Shown piece after piece: positions 36,776-45,742 of a DNA stretch of 64,000 bases. The stretch is from DATJKD01 sp963834855 (GTDB lineage Bacteria > Pseudomonadota > Gammaproteobacteria > Steroidobacterales > Steroidobacteraceae): positions 186,001 to 250,000 of the forward strand of contig CAWIDH010000004.1 of the NCBI GenBank assembly GCA_963834855.1, given 5' to 3'. The notes under the pieces were generated by a model that ran no database searches, was not told the DNA's origin, and saw only the letters and a list, made by a program, of their open reading frames with translations. The translations under genes and the position numbers were made by a program. Each line of letters starts with the position of its first letter. Position 1 is the first letter of the stretch.

Positions 36776-38146
36776 TCAGCTCGTCGTCAGGTACCAGGCG
36801 TAATCGAGCGCCGGGATGTGCGAGTTGAATTCCTGCATCTCGCCGCGCCGCGTACCGGCGTAGAGGCTCGTGAACGCCTCGCCGAGATACTCGCGGATGA
36901 ACGGGCTCGCCTCGAACGCAGTCAGCGCCTCCGGCCAGGTGAGCGGGATCGTCGGCCGATTGTCGCGGTAGGCATTCCCGGCGAGCGGCGCGCCGGGGTC
37001 GAGCCGCCGGGCGATCCCGTGATGCATGCCTGCCAGCACCACCGCCGCGAGCAGGTAGGGGTTCGCGTCCGCGCCGGCGACCCGATGCTCGACGCGCCGG
37101 GCGGCCGGCGGTCCGTGCGGGACACGAAACGCCACGCCGCGGTTGTTGACCGCCCAGCTCGGGTTGAGCGGCACGTAGGCTTCCGGCCGGTACCGGCGGT
37201 AGGAATTCGCCGTCGGCGCGCAGATCGCCATGGTGTCATTGATGGTCGCGGCCAGGCCGCCGATCGCGTGCCTGAGCGCCGGGCTGCCCGCCGGATCGTC
37301 GGCAGCGAATACGTTGCGACCATCCGCATCGACGAGGCTCACGTGCAGGTGAGCGCCGCTGCCCGCGTGATCGCGGTAGGGCTTCGGCATGAACGTCGCC
37401 TCCATGCCGTGCTGCAGGGCGACGCCGCGTACGAGCCGCTTGAGCCGTATCGCGTGATCGCAGGCCGTGATCGCGTCGGGCACGTGATGCAGGTTGACCT
37501 CGAACTGGCCGGGGCCGTATTCGGCGAGCACCGTGCCCACGGGCAGCGACTGCGCGCGCGCGGCCGCGTCGATCGCGGCGAGGAGCGCCGAGTACTCGTT
37601 GAGGTCCGCCATCGAATTGATCTGCGTACGGAACTCGCGCCGGCCGGACAACGGTTGCCGCGGCGGCTGCGCGTGGCCCTCAGGCGTGCGCTCACGATCG
37701 ACGAGGTAGAACTCGAGCTCGACGGCCATGACAGGCGTCAGGCCGAGGTCGCGGAAGTGCCGCAGCACGCCCGCCAGCACGTGGCGCGGATCGCCGTGAA
37801 ACGGGCGACGGTCGTGCTCGTACATGCTCACCTGCATCTGCGCCACGTCCGCCCCGAGCCACGGCACGGGTGCCAGCGAATCGGCGACCGGCAGGCAGAT
37901 GCGGTCCGCGTCGCCTTCGTCGAAACCGAGACCGGTGGACTGCACCGTGCCGCCCAGTACGTCGAGAGCGAACATCGACGCGGGGAGGAGCAGGCCGTTG
38001 CGCGCGATCGATTCGAGGTCGTCGACCGTTACCCGCTTGCCGCGCAGGATTCCCATCTGGTCCGGCAGAAGCAGGTCGACGTAGCGGACCTGCGGGTGAC
38101 CGACAAGCCAGTCGCGAACCCACGCGGTGTCCGCAAGCTGCGGCAT
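36776..38146 (-). CDS. spuI: gamma-glutamylpolyamine synthetase (glutamine synthetase family), SpuI-like
   Basis: A 456-residue type I glutamine-synthetase-fold ligase. MAVELEFYLVD gives the metal-binding Glu, QFEVNLHHV and GSGAHLHVSL the n1/n2 sites, and NSYRRYRPEAYVPLNPSWAVNN the ATP/ammonia-site region. The family member PuuA/SpuI joins glutamate to putrescine (or other polyamines) with ATP. It is divergent from spuA, reproducing the spuI-spuABCDEFGH layout of Pseudomonas. A second paralogue is spuB at 39155; the two may prefer different amines. Confidence 0.9.
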   Translation of the reverse strand: MPQLADTAWVRDWLVGHPQVRYVDLLLPDQMGILRGKRVTVDDLESIARNGLLLPASMFALDVLGGTVQSTGLGFDEGDADRICLPVADSLAPVPWLGADVAQMQVSMYEHDRRPFHGDPRHVLAGVLRHFRDLGLTPVMAVELEFYLVDRERTPEGHAQPPRQPLSGRREFRTQINSMADLNEYSALLAAIDAAARAQSLPVGTVLAEYGPGQFEVNLHHVPDAITACDHAIRLKRLVRGVALQHGMEATFMPKPYRDHAGSGAHLHVSLVDADGRNVFAADDPAGSPALRHAIGGLAATINDTMAICAPTANSYRRYRPEAYVPLNPSWAVNNRGVAFRVPHGPPAARRVEHRVAGADANPYLLAAVVLAGMHHGIARRLDPGAPLAGNAYRDNRPTIPLTWPEALTAFEASPFIREYLGEAFTSLYAGTRRGEMQEFNSHIPALDYAWYLTTS

Positions 38147-38336
38147 GGTGACCCCTGGACTCGAGGATGACGTTTAGGATTTAGCGACAACGTCGTCGCG
38201 AAAGCGGCGGCAGCATAGCCCTACGATCGAGCGGCCGGCAAGCACGCGACCGGTGGCGATTGTCAAGGCAGGAAGCTGATTTATCTGCGATTTCGGCCGC
38301 TTTTACAGCTGCCCGGCGACTCGCCCCCCCGGCCTG

Positions 38337-38345
38337 TGCTTTAAT
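38337..38345 (+). promoter_or_regulatory. possible extended -10 promoter for the spuA operon
   Basis: TGCTTTAAT at 38337-38345 (TGn plus a TTTAAT -10) lies about 50 nt ahead of the spuA start in the divergent spuI/spuA intergenic region. Another A/T island, TTGTCA...TTTATC, occurs near 38257-38285. A regulator of polyamine genes would be expected to bind here; no clean operator palindrome was recognised. Confidence 0.3.
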
Positions 38346-38396
38346 CCTCGGATCCCTGCGGCACTCGTTCTCAGGGGGCCGCCTAGGATCTTAAAC

Positions 38397-39152
38397 GTGC
38401 GTCGCGCCAAACCGCTGGTCGGCATTCCCGCGGATCGTCGTGTCCTCGGGCAGCATCCGTTTCACTGCGCGGGTGAGAAGTACATCGAGGCGGTGGCGCG
38501 GGCCGCGGATGCGATCCCGGTGCTGGTGCCGGCGATGGGCGAGCTGATCGTGATGGAGGAACTGCTCGCGCGCCTCGACGGCCTGCTGCTGACCGGCAGC
38601 GCGTCGAACGTCGAGCCGCATCGTTACGCCGGGCCGGCGAGCGATCCCGGCACGCTGCATGACCCGCATCGCGACGCGCTGACGCTGCCTCTCATCCCGC
38701 GCGCGGTCGAGAGCGGGCTGCCCATGCTCGGGGTCTGCCGCGGTTTCCAGGAAATGAACGTCGCCTTCGGCGGCACGCTGTGGCAGAAGCTCCACGAGGT
38801 ACCGGGGCTCGCCGACCACCGCGAGGACAAGGAAGACCCGCTCGACCTCCAGTACGGGCCGGCGCACGAAGTGGAGCTGACCCCCGACGGCGTGCTGCGC
38901 AGGCTCGCCGGATCCGACCGCGTGATCGTGAACTCGGTTCACGCGCAGGGTGTTCAAAAGCTCGGCGACCGCCTCGAAGTCGAGGCGCGCGCGCCCGACG
39001 GCCTGGTGGAAGCCTTCCGCGTTCGCGATGCGCAGCAGTTCGCGGTGGCGGTGCAGTGGCATCCGGAGTGGCAGGTGATGAGCAACCCGTTTTCGCGTGC
39101 GCTGTTCGCGGCGTTCGGCGATGCGGCGCGCGACCGCGCGCAGGGAAGGTGA
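38397..39152 (+). CDS. spuA: gamma-glutamyl-GABA hydrolase (class I glutamine amidotransferase)
   Basis: A 251-residue peptidase C26 enzyme starting at GTG. VGIPADRR and DGLLLTGSASNVEP are family landmarks. GVCRGFQEMNVAFGG holds the nucleophilic Cys, and AVQWHPEW the catalytic His-x-Glu. PuuD/SpuA cleaves gamma-glutamyl-GABA to glutamate and GABA, the last step of the gamma-glutamylated putrescine pathway. It is the first gene of the spuABCDEFGH-like operon. The next gene starts 2 nt after its stop. Confidence 0.92.
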   Translation: MRRAKPLVGIPADRRVLGQHPFHCAGEKYIEAVARAADAIPVLVPAMGELIVMEELLARLDGLLLTGSASNVEPHRYAGPASDPGTLHDPHRDALTLPLIPRAVESGLPMLGVCRGFQEMNVAFGGTLWQKLHEVPGLADHREDKEDPLDLQYGPAHEVELTPDGVLRRLAGSDRVIVNSVHAQGVQKLGDRLEVEARAPDGLVEAFRVRDAQQFAVAVQWHPEWQVMSNPFSRALFAAFGDAARDRAQGR

Positions 39153-39154
39153 AC

Positions 39155-40529
39155 ATGAGCACGCCGATACAACGCCCAGGGAAAGCGATCATGAGTACGC
39201 CCATACAGCAGTTCTTCAAGGAGCACGGCATCGCCGAGGTCGAGGCCGTGGTGCCCGACATGGCGGGCATCGCGCGCGGCAAGGTGATGCCGGCGCTCAA
39301 GTTCGCCGAGGACGAGGGCATGCGCATGCCCGAGAGCATCTTCCTGCAGACCGTCACCGGGGAATACCCCGAGGACGACCGCGCGATCAGCCCGTCGGAG
39401 ATCGACATCGTGCTGCGCGCGGATCCGAAGACACTGCGTGTCGTGCCCTGGGCCGCGGAGCCCACCGCGCAGGTGATACACGACAGCTTTTACGGCGACG
39501 GCCGGCCGGTCACGATGGCGCCGCGCTACGTCCTGCGGCACGTGCTCGACCTGTACGCGCAGCAGGGCTGGCGCCCGATCGTGGCGCCCGAGCTCGAGTT
39601 CTTCCTCGTCGAGCCCAACGTCGACGCGGACTATCCGCTTGAAGCCGCCGGTCGGCCGCTCGGGCCGCCCGGAGGTCGGCCGGCAGTCCTACAGCATCGC
39701 GGCCGTCAACGAGTTCGACCCGCTGTTCGACGACATCTACGCGTTCTGCGAGGCGCAGGAAATCGAGATCGACACGCTGATCCACGAGGACGGCGCGGCG
39801 CAGATGGAGATCAACCTGATCCACGGCGACGCGATGTCGCTCGCCGACCAGGTCTTCCTGTTCAAGCGCACGGCGCGCGAGGCGGCGTTCCGCCACAAGA
39901 TGTATGCCACCTTCATGTCGAAGCCCATGGCGCGCGAGCCGGGCAGCGCCATGCACATTCACCAGAGCATCGTGGATGCGAAGACGGGCGCCAACGTGTT
40001 CAGCGACGAAGAGGGCAACCCGACCACGCTCTTCTTTGCGCACATCGCGGGCCTTCAGAAATACCTGCCGTCGGCGATGTCGCTGTTTGCGCCCAACGTC
40101 AATTCCTTCCGTCGCATTACCCGGCATTACATGGCGCCGATCAACACCCACTGGGGCTACGACAACCGCACGGCAGGGCTGCGCGTGCCGATGTCGGATG
40201 CCGAGAACCGCCGCGTCGAGAACCGCCTCAGCGGTGCCGATGCGAACCCGTACCTCGCGATCGCCGCGTCGCTGGCCTGCGGCTACCTCGGCATGGTCGA
40301 GAAGCTGAAGCCCTCCGAGCCGATCGCGGGCAGCGCGTACGACCTGCCGTTCGGGCTGCCCCGCAATATCGAGGAGGCCGTGCGGCTGCTGCGCGAGTGC
40401 CGGCCGCTGATCGAGGTGCTGGGCGAGCGCTTCGTGCTGGCCTACACGGCGGTGAAGGAGAGCGAATACGACACGTTCCTGCGGGTGATCAGCTCCTGGG
40501 AGCGCGAGCACCTGCTGCTCAACGTTTGA
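39155..40529 (+). CDS. spuB: gamma-glutamylpolyamine synthetase SpuB/PuuA (one frameshift)
   Basis: A glutamine-synthetase-fold ligase of about 458 residues after correction. The first part has KEHGIAEVEAVVPDMAGIARGK and APELEFFLVEP; the second has SYSIAAVNEFDP, QMEINLIHGD, GSAMHIHQSIVD and RVENRLSGADANPYLAI. Near 39638-39644 one extra base (likely a T in CCGCTTGAAGCC) breaks the frame. Removing it gives the family sequence YPLKPPVGRSGRPEVGRQSYSI. The start is duplicated: AGGGAAGGTGAACATG at 39142-39157 and AGGGAAAGCGATCATG about 36 nt later both precede STPIQ. The start at 39191 is the homologues' start. Confidence 0.9.
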
Positions 40530-40613
40530 AATGGGGCCATTCTCTATTTCCCGCTCCAAGACCGAACTCAACACCTGCCAGCGAAACGGGAAATAGAGCA
40601 TGTCCCCATTTCC
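40527..40613. repeat. 87-bp inverted-repeat element (REP/MITE-like)
   Basis: The arms GAAATGGGGCCATTCTCTATT (from 40528, minus the last base) and GGGAAATAGAGCATGTCCCC (40588-40607) are inverted copies of one another with two mismatches, flanking a 33-bp centre. The motif GGGACATGCTCTATTTCCC recurs widely in GC-rich proteobacteria and is of REP/RAYT type. It lies between spuB and spuC, overlaps the spuB stop codon and supplies the ATG of spuC. Confidence 0.75.
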
Positions 40614-41982
40614 GACCGACACCGCAGGTTGGCAGGACCTGGACCGCAGGCACTACCTGCACCCGTTCACGGACTTCAAGGCGCTGGCGGCGAAGGGCAC
40701 CCGGATCATCGTGCGCGCCGAGGGCGTCTACCTCTACGATTCGGAGGGCCACCGCATCCTCGATGCCATGGCGGGTCTCTGGTGCGTCAACGTGGGCTAC
40801 GGCCGGCGCGAGCTGGCCGAGGCCGCATACCGGCAGATGCAGGAGCTGCCGTACTACAACAGCTTCTTTCAGACCGCGCATCCGCCGGCGATCGAGCTCG
40901 CGCGCCAGCTCGTCGACATCACGCCTGCGCAGTTCAATCACGTCTTCTTCACCGGGTCGGGCTCGGAGGCCAACGACACCGTCGTGCGGATGGTGCGCCG
41001 CTACTGGGATCTGCTGGGCGAGCCGCAGCGATCGATCATCATCAGCCGCGAGAATGCCTACCATGGCAGCACGATGGCGGGCGCGAGCCTCGGCGGCATG
41101 GCGTTCATGCACGCGCAGGGCGGTCTGCCGATTCCCGGGATCGTCCACATCCGCCAGCCTTACTGGTATGCGGACGGCGGCGGCCTGGCGCCTGAGGAAT
41201 TCGGGCTCGCGGCCGCGCGGGCGCTCGAGGACAAGATCGAGGAGCTCGGCGCGCGCCGGGTCGCGGCGTTCATCGGCGAGCCCATCCAGGGCGCGGGCGG
41301 CGTCATCATCCCGCCCGCCTCGTACTGGCCCGAGATCCAGCGCATCTGCGACCGGCACGGCATCCTCCTCGTGGCCGACGAGGTGATCTGCGGCTTCGGC
41401 CGGACGGGACACTGGTTCGGGTCGGACCGCTTCGGCATTCGGCCGGACCTCATGTCGATCGCAAAGGGGATGTCCTCGGGTTACCTGCCGATCGGTGGCG
41501 TGATGGTCGCCGATCGCGTGGCCGAGGTCCTGATCGCCAAAGGCGGGGAGTTCGCCCACGGATACACGTATTCCGGGCACCCGGCCGCCTGCGCCGTGGC
41601 CAGCGCCAACCTCCGCATCCTGCAGCGGGAGAACCTCGTGGCGCGCGTCCGGGACGAAGCGGGGCCGTACCTGGCGGACAAATGGCGGACGCTCGCCGAG
41701 CACCCGCTGGTCGGCGAGGCGCGCTGCGACGGGCTCATCGGGGCGCTGGAACTGGTCCGCGACAAGGCTGGCCGGCGCTTCTTCGACAAGCGCGGCGAAG
41801 TCGGTACGATCTGCCGCGACTACTGCTTCGAGAACGGGCTGGTCATGCGCGCGGTGCGCGACACGATGATCGTCTCGCCGCCGCTCGTCATCAGCAGGGC
41901 AGAGCTCGACGAGCTGGCCGAGAAGGCCTGGCGGTGTCTCGACCTGACGCTCGCGCGATGCCGGGCCGAGGGCCGCATGTGA
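40600..41982 (+). CDS. spuC: putrescine--pyruvate aminotransferase (class III), SpuC-like
   Basis: A 460-residue class III transaminase. HYLHPFTDFKALA, GLWCVNVGYGRRELAEAA, FFTGSGSEANDTVVRM, ENAYHGSTMAGASLGG, VADEVICGFGRTG (PLP Asp) and SIAKGMSSGYLPIGG (Schiff-base Lys) are all present. SpuC/KauB-type enzymes transfer the amino group of putrescine (or cadaverine) to pyruvate. The apparent start codon ATG at 40600 lies inside the right arm of the REP-like element, so the first seven residues are repeat-encoded. No clear ribosome-binding site is seen ahead of it. Position and order match spuC. Confidence 0.9.
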   Translation: MSPFPTDTAGWQDLDRRHYLHPFTDFKALAAKGTRIIVRAEGVYLYDSEGHRILDAMAGLWCVNVGYGRRELAEAAYRQMQELPYYNSFFQTAHPPAIELARQLVDITPAQFNHVFFTGSGSEANDTVVRMVRRYWDLLGEPQRSIIISRENAYHGSTMAGASLGGMAFMHAQGGLPIPGIVHIRQPYWYADGGGLAPEEFGLAAARALEDKIEELGARRVAAFIGEPIQGAGGVIIPPASYWPEIQRICDRHGILLVADEVICGFGRTGHWFGSDRFGIRPDLMSIAKGMSSGYLPIGGVMVADRVAEVLIAKGGEFAHGYTYSGHPAACAVASANLRILQRENLVARVRDEAGPYLADKWRTLAEHPLVGEARCDGLIGALELVRDKAGRRFFDKRGEVGTICRDYCFENGLVMRAVRDTMIVSPPLVISRAELDELAEKAWRCLDLTLARCRAEGRM

Positions 41983-42101
41983 GCCCGCATGTAAGCCAAG
42001 CGTGGCGGCCACGCGGGGTTTGCGCTATAAAAACGGCTCGTCTTCGCGAGCATGAAGTGCGGGCCGCCGTGGCGGTCTCAACCAACAAACGGGGTGACTA
42101 A

Positions 42102-43253
42102 ATGATGAGCATCAGCATACGCGTCGGGCTCGTGGGCCTGCTCGCTGTGACGTCGCTTGCAGGCTGCGGGAAGAAGACCGAGGAGGCGCCCGCCGCGGAT
42201 GCCAAGCAGGCACCGGTCGCGGCAGGCGAGGAACAGGTCGTCAACGTCTACAACTGGTCGGACTACATCGACCCGGCGATGCTCGAGAAGTTCACCGCCG
42301 AGACGGGCATCAAGGTCAACTACGACGTCTTCGACTCCAACGAGGTCCTGGAGACGAAGCTCCTGGCCGGCAACACCGGGTACGACGTCGTCGTTCCCTC
42401 GGCGTCGTTCATGGAACGGCAGATCAAGGCGGGCGTCTTCCGCAAGCTCGATCGCAGCAAGCTCCCCAACTGGTCGAACCTCGATCCCGAGATCCTGCAG
42501 CGCGTCGCGCTGCACGACCCGGGCAACGAGCATTCGGTCAACCACATGTGGGGCACGGACGGCATCGGCTACAACGAGGGCAAGATCAAGGCGGCCATGC
42601 CCAACGCGCCGCTCGACAGCTGGGACATGATCTTCGACCCGAAGGTCGTCTCGAAGTTCAAGGACTGCGGCGTGTCGGTGCTCGATGCGCCCAGCGAGCT
42701 CTCGGCCGTGATGCTCGCCTATATCGGCAAGGACCCGAACAGCCAGGACCCCGCGGATCTCAAGCTCGTCGAGGACAAGCTCATGGCGATCCGGCCTTAC
42801 ATCCGCATGATCCACAGCTCGCAGTACATCGACGCGCTCGCCAACGGCGAGATCTGCCTCTCGCTCGGGTGGAGCGGTGACGTGCTGCAGGCCCGCGATC
42901 GGGCCGAGGAGGCGGGGCAGGGCAACGTGATCAAGTACAGCGTCCCCAAGGAAGGCACCATCATCTGGTTCGACATGTATGCGGTCCCGAACGACGCTCC
43001 GCACCCGGACAACGCGCACGCGTTCATCAACTTCATGATGAAGCCCGAGGTGGCGGCTGCGAACTCGAACTTCGTCAACTACGCGACCGGCAACGCGGCG
43101 TCGGTGGCCCTGGTGAACGAGGACGTGCGCAACGACCCAAGCGTTTATCCGCCGCCCGAGGTCAAGGCCAAGCTGTTCCCGGACCTGTCGGAGACCGACG
43201 AGTACACGCGCCTGCTCAATCGCAGCTGGACGCGATTCACGACGGGCAAGTGA
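42102..43253 (+). CDS. spuD: polyamine ABC transporter substrate-binding lipoprotein SpuD
   Basis: A 383-residue periplasmic binding protein with a lipoprotein signal (LVGLLAVTSLAGC, acylated Cys at about 22) and spacer. The mature part starts VVNVYNWSDYIDP, the PotF/SpuD signature that places Trp/Asp in the polyamine pocket. MWGTDGIGYN and WSGDVLQARDRAEEAG are further family motifs, and it ends SWTRFTTGK. It would deliver putrescine (SpuD) to the SpuFGH transporter. A GC-rich hairpin follows the stop, so it may be expressed above the ABC genes. Confidence 0.93.
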   Translation: MMSISIRVGLVGLLAVTSLAGCGKKTEEAPAADAKQAPVAAGEEQVVNVYNWSDYIDPAMLEKFTAETGIKVNYDVFDSNEVLETKLLAGNTGYDVVVPSASFMERQIKAGVFRKLDRSKLPNWSNLDPEILQRVALHDPGNEHSVNHMWGTDGIGYNEGKIKAAMPNAPLDSWDMIFDPKVVSKFKDCGVSVLDAPSELSAVMLAYIGKDPNSQDPADLKLVEDKLMAIRPYIRMIHSSQYIDALANGEICLSLGWSGDVLQARDRAEEAGQGNVIKYSVPKEGTIIWFDMYAVPNDAPHPDNAHAFINFMMKPEVAAANSNFVNYATGNAASVALVNEDVRNDPSVYPPPEVKAKLFPDLSETDEYTRLLNRSWTRFTTGK

Positions 43254-43274
43254 TCCGACGGTAAGCTGCATGCG

Positions 43275-43306
43275 CGGGGCGGCCCGATCACGGTCTGGCC
43301 GCCCCG
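43275..43306 (+). terminator. strong hairpin between spuD and spuE
   Basis: A 10-bp perfect GC stem (CGGGGCGGCC at 43275-43284 with GGCCGCCCCG at 43297-43306) with a 12-nt loop, but no long T run after it. It can attenuate or stabilise the spuD transcript, which would allow binding protein to exceed the membrane components. Confidence 0.5.
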
Positions 43307-43411
43307 TATCGTCTGGAGCCGCTACCCTTTGCAGGGACGCTGCGATATAAGAGCACGAGCATGCCGGCTGCGACGACCGATCCCGTGCGACACAGGGGCG
43401 AAGGAGGTCCG

Positions 43412-44545
43412 ATGCGAAACCTCGCGCTTGCGGCTGCTGCGGCAGCATCGATCAGCCTCGTACTCGCCGGGTGCGGCCGGAAGGAAGGTGAGCCCGCGGC
43501 GGGGGATGCGGGCGCCGAAAAGGAAAAGGTCGTCAACGTCTACAACTGGTCGGACTACGTCGACCCCGCGGTGCTCGAGAAGTTCACCGCCGAAACCGGC
43601 ATCCTTGTCCGCTACGACGTCTTCGACTCGAACGAGGTCCTCGAGACCAAGCTCCTGACCGGCCAGTCCGGCTACGACGTGGTCGTGCCGAGCGCCTATT
43701 TCCTCGAGCGGCAGGTCAAGGCGGGCGTGTTCCGCCCGCTCGACAAGGCGAAGCTGCCGAACCTGGCGAACATCGACCCGGACATCGCCCGCTACGCGGC
43801 GGCGCACGACCCGGGCAACGAGCACAGCGTCGTGTACATGTGGGGCACGACGGGCATCGGCTACGACGCAACGAAGGTGTCGGCCATCATGCCGGATGCG
43901 CCGGTGGATTCCTGGAGCCTGGTGTTCGACCCGAAGGTGATCTCGCGCTTCAAGGATTGCGGCGTGTCGGTGCTCGACGACCCGACGGACATGGTGGCGA
44001 CGATGCTGCTCTGGCTGGGCAAGGACCCGAACAGCCAGGACGAGGGCGATCTGAAGCTCGCCGAGGAGAAGCTGCTCGCGATCCGCCCGTTCATCCGCAC
44101 CATCCACAGCTCGCAGTACATCGACGACCTGGCGAACGGCGAGGTCTGCGTCGTGGTCGGCTACAGCGGCGACGTGCTGCAGGCCGCCGACCGGGCGGAG
44201 GAGGCGGGCAAGACGCACGCGATCTCCTACTCGATCCCGAAGGAAGGCGCGCTCATGTGGTTCGACACGCTCGCCGTCCCGGCGGACGCCCCGCACGCCG
44301 ACAACGCCCATGCGCTCATCGACTACCTGATGCGGCCGGACGTCGCGGCAGCGAACTCGAACTTCGTCTACTACGCCAGCGCGAACGCCGCTGCCGTGCC
44401 GCTGCTCGAGGCCGACCTGCGCGACGACGCGGGCATCTACCCGACGCCCGACGTCAAGTCGCGGCTGCGGCCCAACCTCGCGAAGTCGCCCGAGTTCACA
44501 CGCGCGCTCAACCGCGCCTGGACGCGATTCACGACCGGTCGTTGA
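43412..44545 (+). CDS. spuE: polyamine ABC transporter substrate-binding lipoprotein SpuE
   Basis: A 377-residue paralogue of SpuD. The ATG at 43412 has GGAGG 7 nt upstream; the longer frame is not used. The lipobox is LVLAGC. VVNVYNWSDYVDP, MWGTTGIGYD, CVVVGYSGDVLQAADRAEEAG and WTRFTTGR mirror SpuD. In Pseudomonas SpuD prefers putrescine and SpuE spermidine; this assignment by order and paralogy is inference. The pair shares most motifs, indicating tandem duplication. It begins 159 nt after spuD and shares a TGCGATATAA box (43341-43350) with the TGCGCTATAA upstream of spuD. Confidence 0.92.
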   Translation: MRNLALAAAAAASISLVLAGCGRKEGEPAAGDAGAEKEKVVNVYNWSDYVDPAVLEKFTAETGILVRYDVFDSNEVLETKLLTGQSGYDVVVPSAYFLERQVKAGVFRPLDKAKLPNLANIDPDIARYAAAHDPGNEHSVVYMWGTTGIGYDATKVSAIMPDAPVDSWSLVFDPKVISRFKDCGVSVLDDPTDMVATMLLWLGKDPNSQDEGDLKLAEEKLLAIRPFIRTIHSSQYIDDLANGEVCVVVGYSGDVLQAADRAEEAGKTHAISYSIPKEGALMWFDTLAVPADAPHADNAHALIDYLMRPDVAAANSNFVYYASANAAAVPLLEADLRDDAGIYPTPDVKSRLRPNLAKSPEFTRALNRAWTRFTTGR

Positions 44546-44596
44546 CTTCCCGGCTGACCCGGCACGAACTCGAACAACCCAGCCGAGCGGATCCAC

Positions 44597-45742
44597 ATGG
44601 CCACATCACCCCGCGACACGCAGGTCAAGTTCGAGCCCTGGAACGATCCGAACGCCAAGCCCTTCGTCAGTATCCAGCGGATCACGAAGAAGTTCGGCGA
44701 GTTCGTCGCCGTCGACGACGTGACGCTCGACATCTACGAAAAGGAGATCTTCTGCCTGCTGGGCGGCTCCGGATGCGGCAAGACGACGCTGCTGCGGATG
44801 CTCGGCGGCTTCGAGCGGCCGACCAGCGGCAAGGTCTACATCGACGGCGTGGACGTGACCAATTTGCCGCCCTACGACCAGGCCGTGAACATGATGTTCC
44901 AGTCCTACGCGCTGTTCCCGCACATGACGGTCGAGGAGAACGTCGCCTTCGGCCTCAAGCAGATGCGCCTCGCCAAGCCCGAGATCGCGAAGCGCGTCGC
45001 CGAGATGCTCGAGATGGTGAAGCTCGGCCAGTTCGGGAAGCGCAAGCCCCACCAGCTTTCGGGCGGCCAGCGGCAGCGCGTCGCCCTCGGCCGGGCGCTG
45101 GTCACCCGACCCAAGCTGCTGCTGCTCGACGAACCCCTGGCTGCGCTCGACAAGAAGCTGCGCGAGTACACACAGTTCGAGCTGATCAACATGCAGGAGA
45201 CGCTCGGGGTCACCTTCATCGTCGTCACCCACGACCAGGAAGAGGCGATGACGCTCTCGACCCGCATCGGGGTCATGAACCATGGCGAGATCGTCCAGGT
45301 GGGCACGCCGTCCGAGATCTACGAGTACCCGAACTCACGCTTCGTGACCGAGTTCATCGGGTCGGTCAACATGTTCGAGGGCCGCCTGATCGAGGACGAG
45401 CCGGCCTACGTGCGGATCCACTGCGACGACCTCGACGCGCCGATCTACATCGACCACGGCGTGAGCTCGGCGCCGGGCGCGACCGTGTGGGCCGCGATCC
45501 GGCCGGAGAAAGTCATGGTGACCCGGGAGAAGCCCTCGACGCCGGACAACTGGGCGACGGTGGTCGTGAGCGACATCGCGTACATGGGGGACATGTCCGT
45601 CTACCTGCTGCGCCTCGACTCCGGCAAGGTCGTTCGCGTCACACAGCCGAACGTCTTCCGCCACGCCGAGGACCGCATCACCTGGGACGAGCGTGTCTAC
45701 ATGAGCTGGCACGCGTCGAGCCCGGTCGTGGTGACGAAATGA
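44597..45742 (+). CDS. spuF: polyamine ABC transporter ATPase SpuF/PotG
   Basis: A 381-residue ATPase. Walker A is LLGGSGCGKTTLLR, the ABC signature LSGGQRQRVALGRAL and Walker B LLLLDEPLAALDKKLR, followed by VTHDQEEAMTLSTRIGVM. The C-terminal regulatory region (TVWAAIRPEKVMV) is a TOBE_2 domain. It drives import through SpuG/SpuH. The stop overlaps the spuG start by 4 nt. Confidence 0.95.
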   Translation: MATSPRDTQVKFEPWNDPNAKPFVSIQRITKKFGEFVAVDDVTLDIYEKEIFCLLGGSGCGKTTLLRMLGGFERPTSGKVYIDGVDVTNLPPYDQAVNMMFQSYALFPHMTVEENVAFGLKQMRLAKPEIAKRVAEMLEMVKLGQFGKRKPHQLSGGQRQRVALGRALVTRPKLLLLDEPLAALDKKLREYTQFELINMQETLGVTFIVVTHDQEEAMTLSTRIGVMNHGEIVQVGTPSEIYEYPNSRFVTEFIGSVNMFEGRLIEDEPAYVRIHCDDLDAPIYIDHGVSSAPGATVWAAIRPEKVMVTREKPSTPDNWATVVVSDIAYMGDMSVYLLRLDSGKVVRVTQPNVFRHAEDRITWDERVYMSWHASSPVVVTK

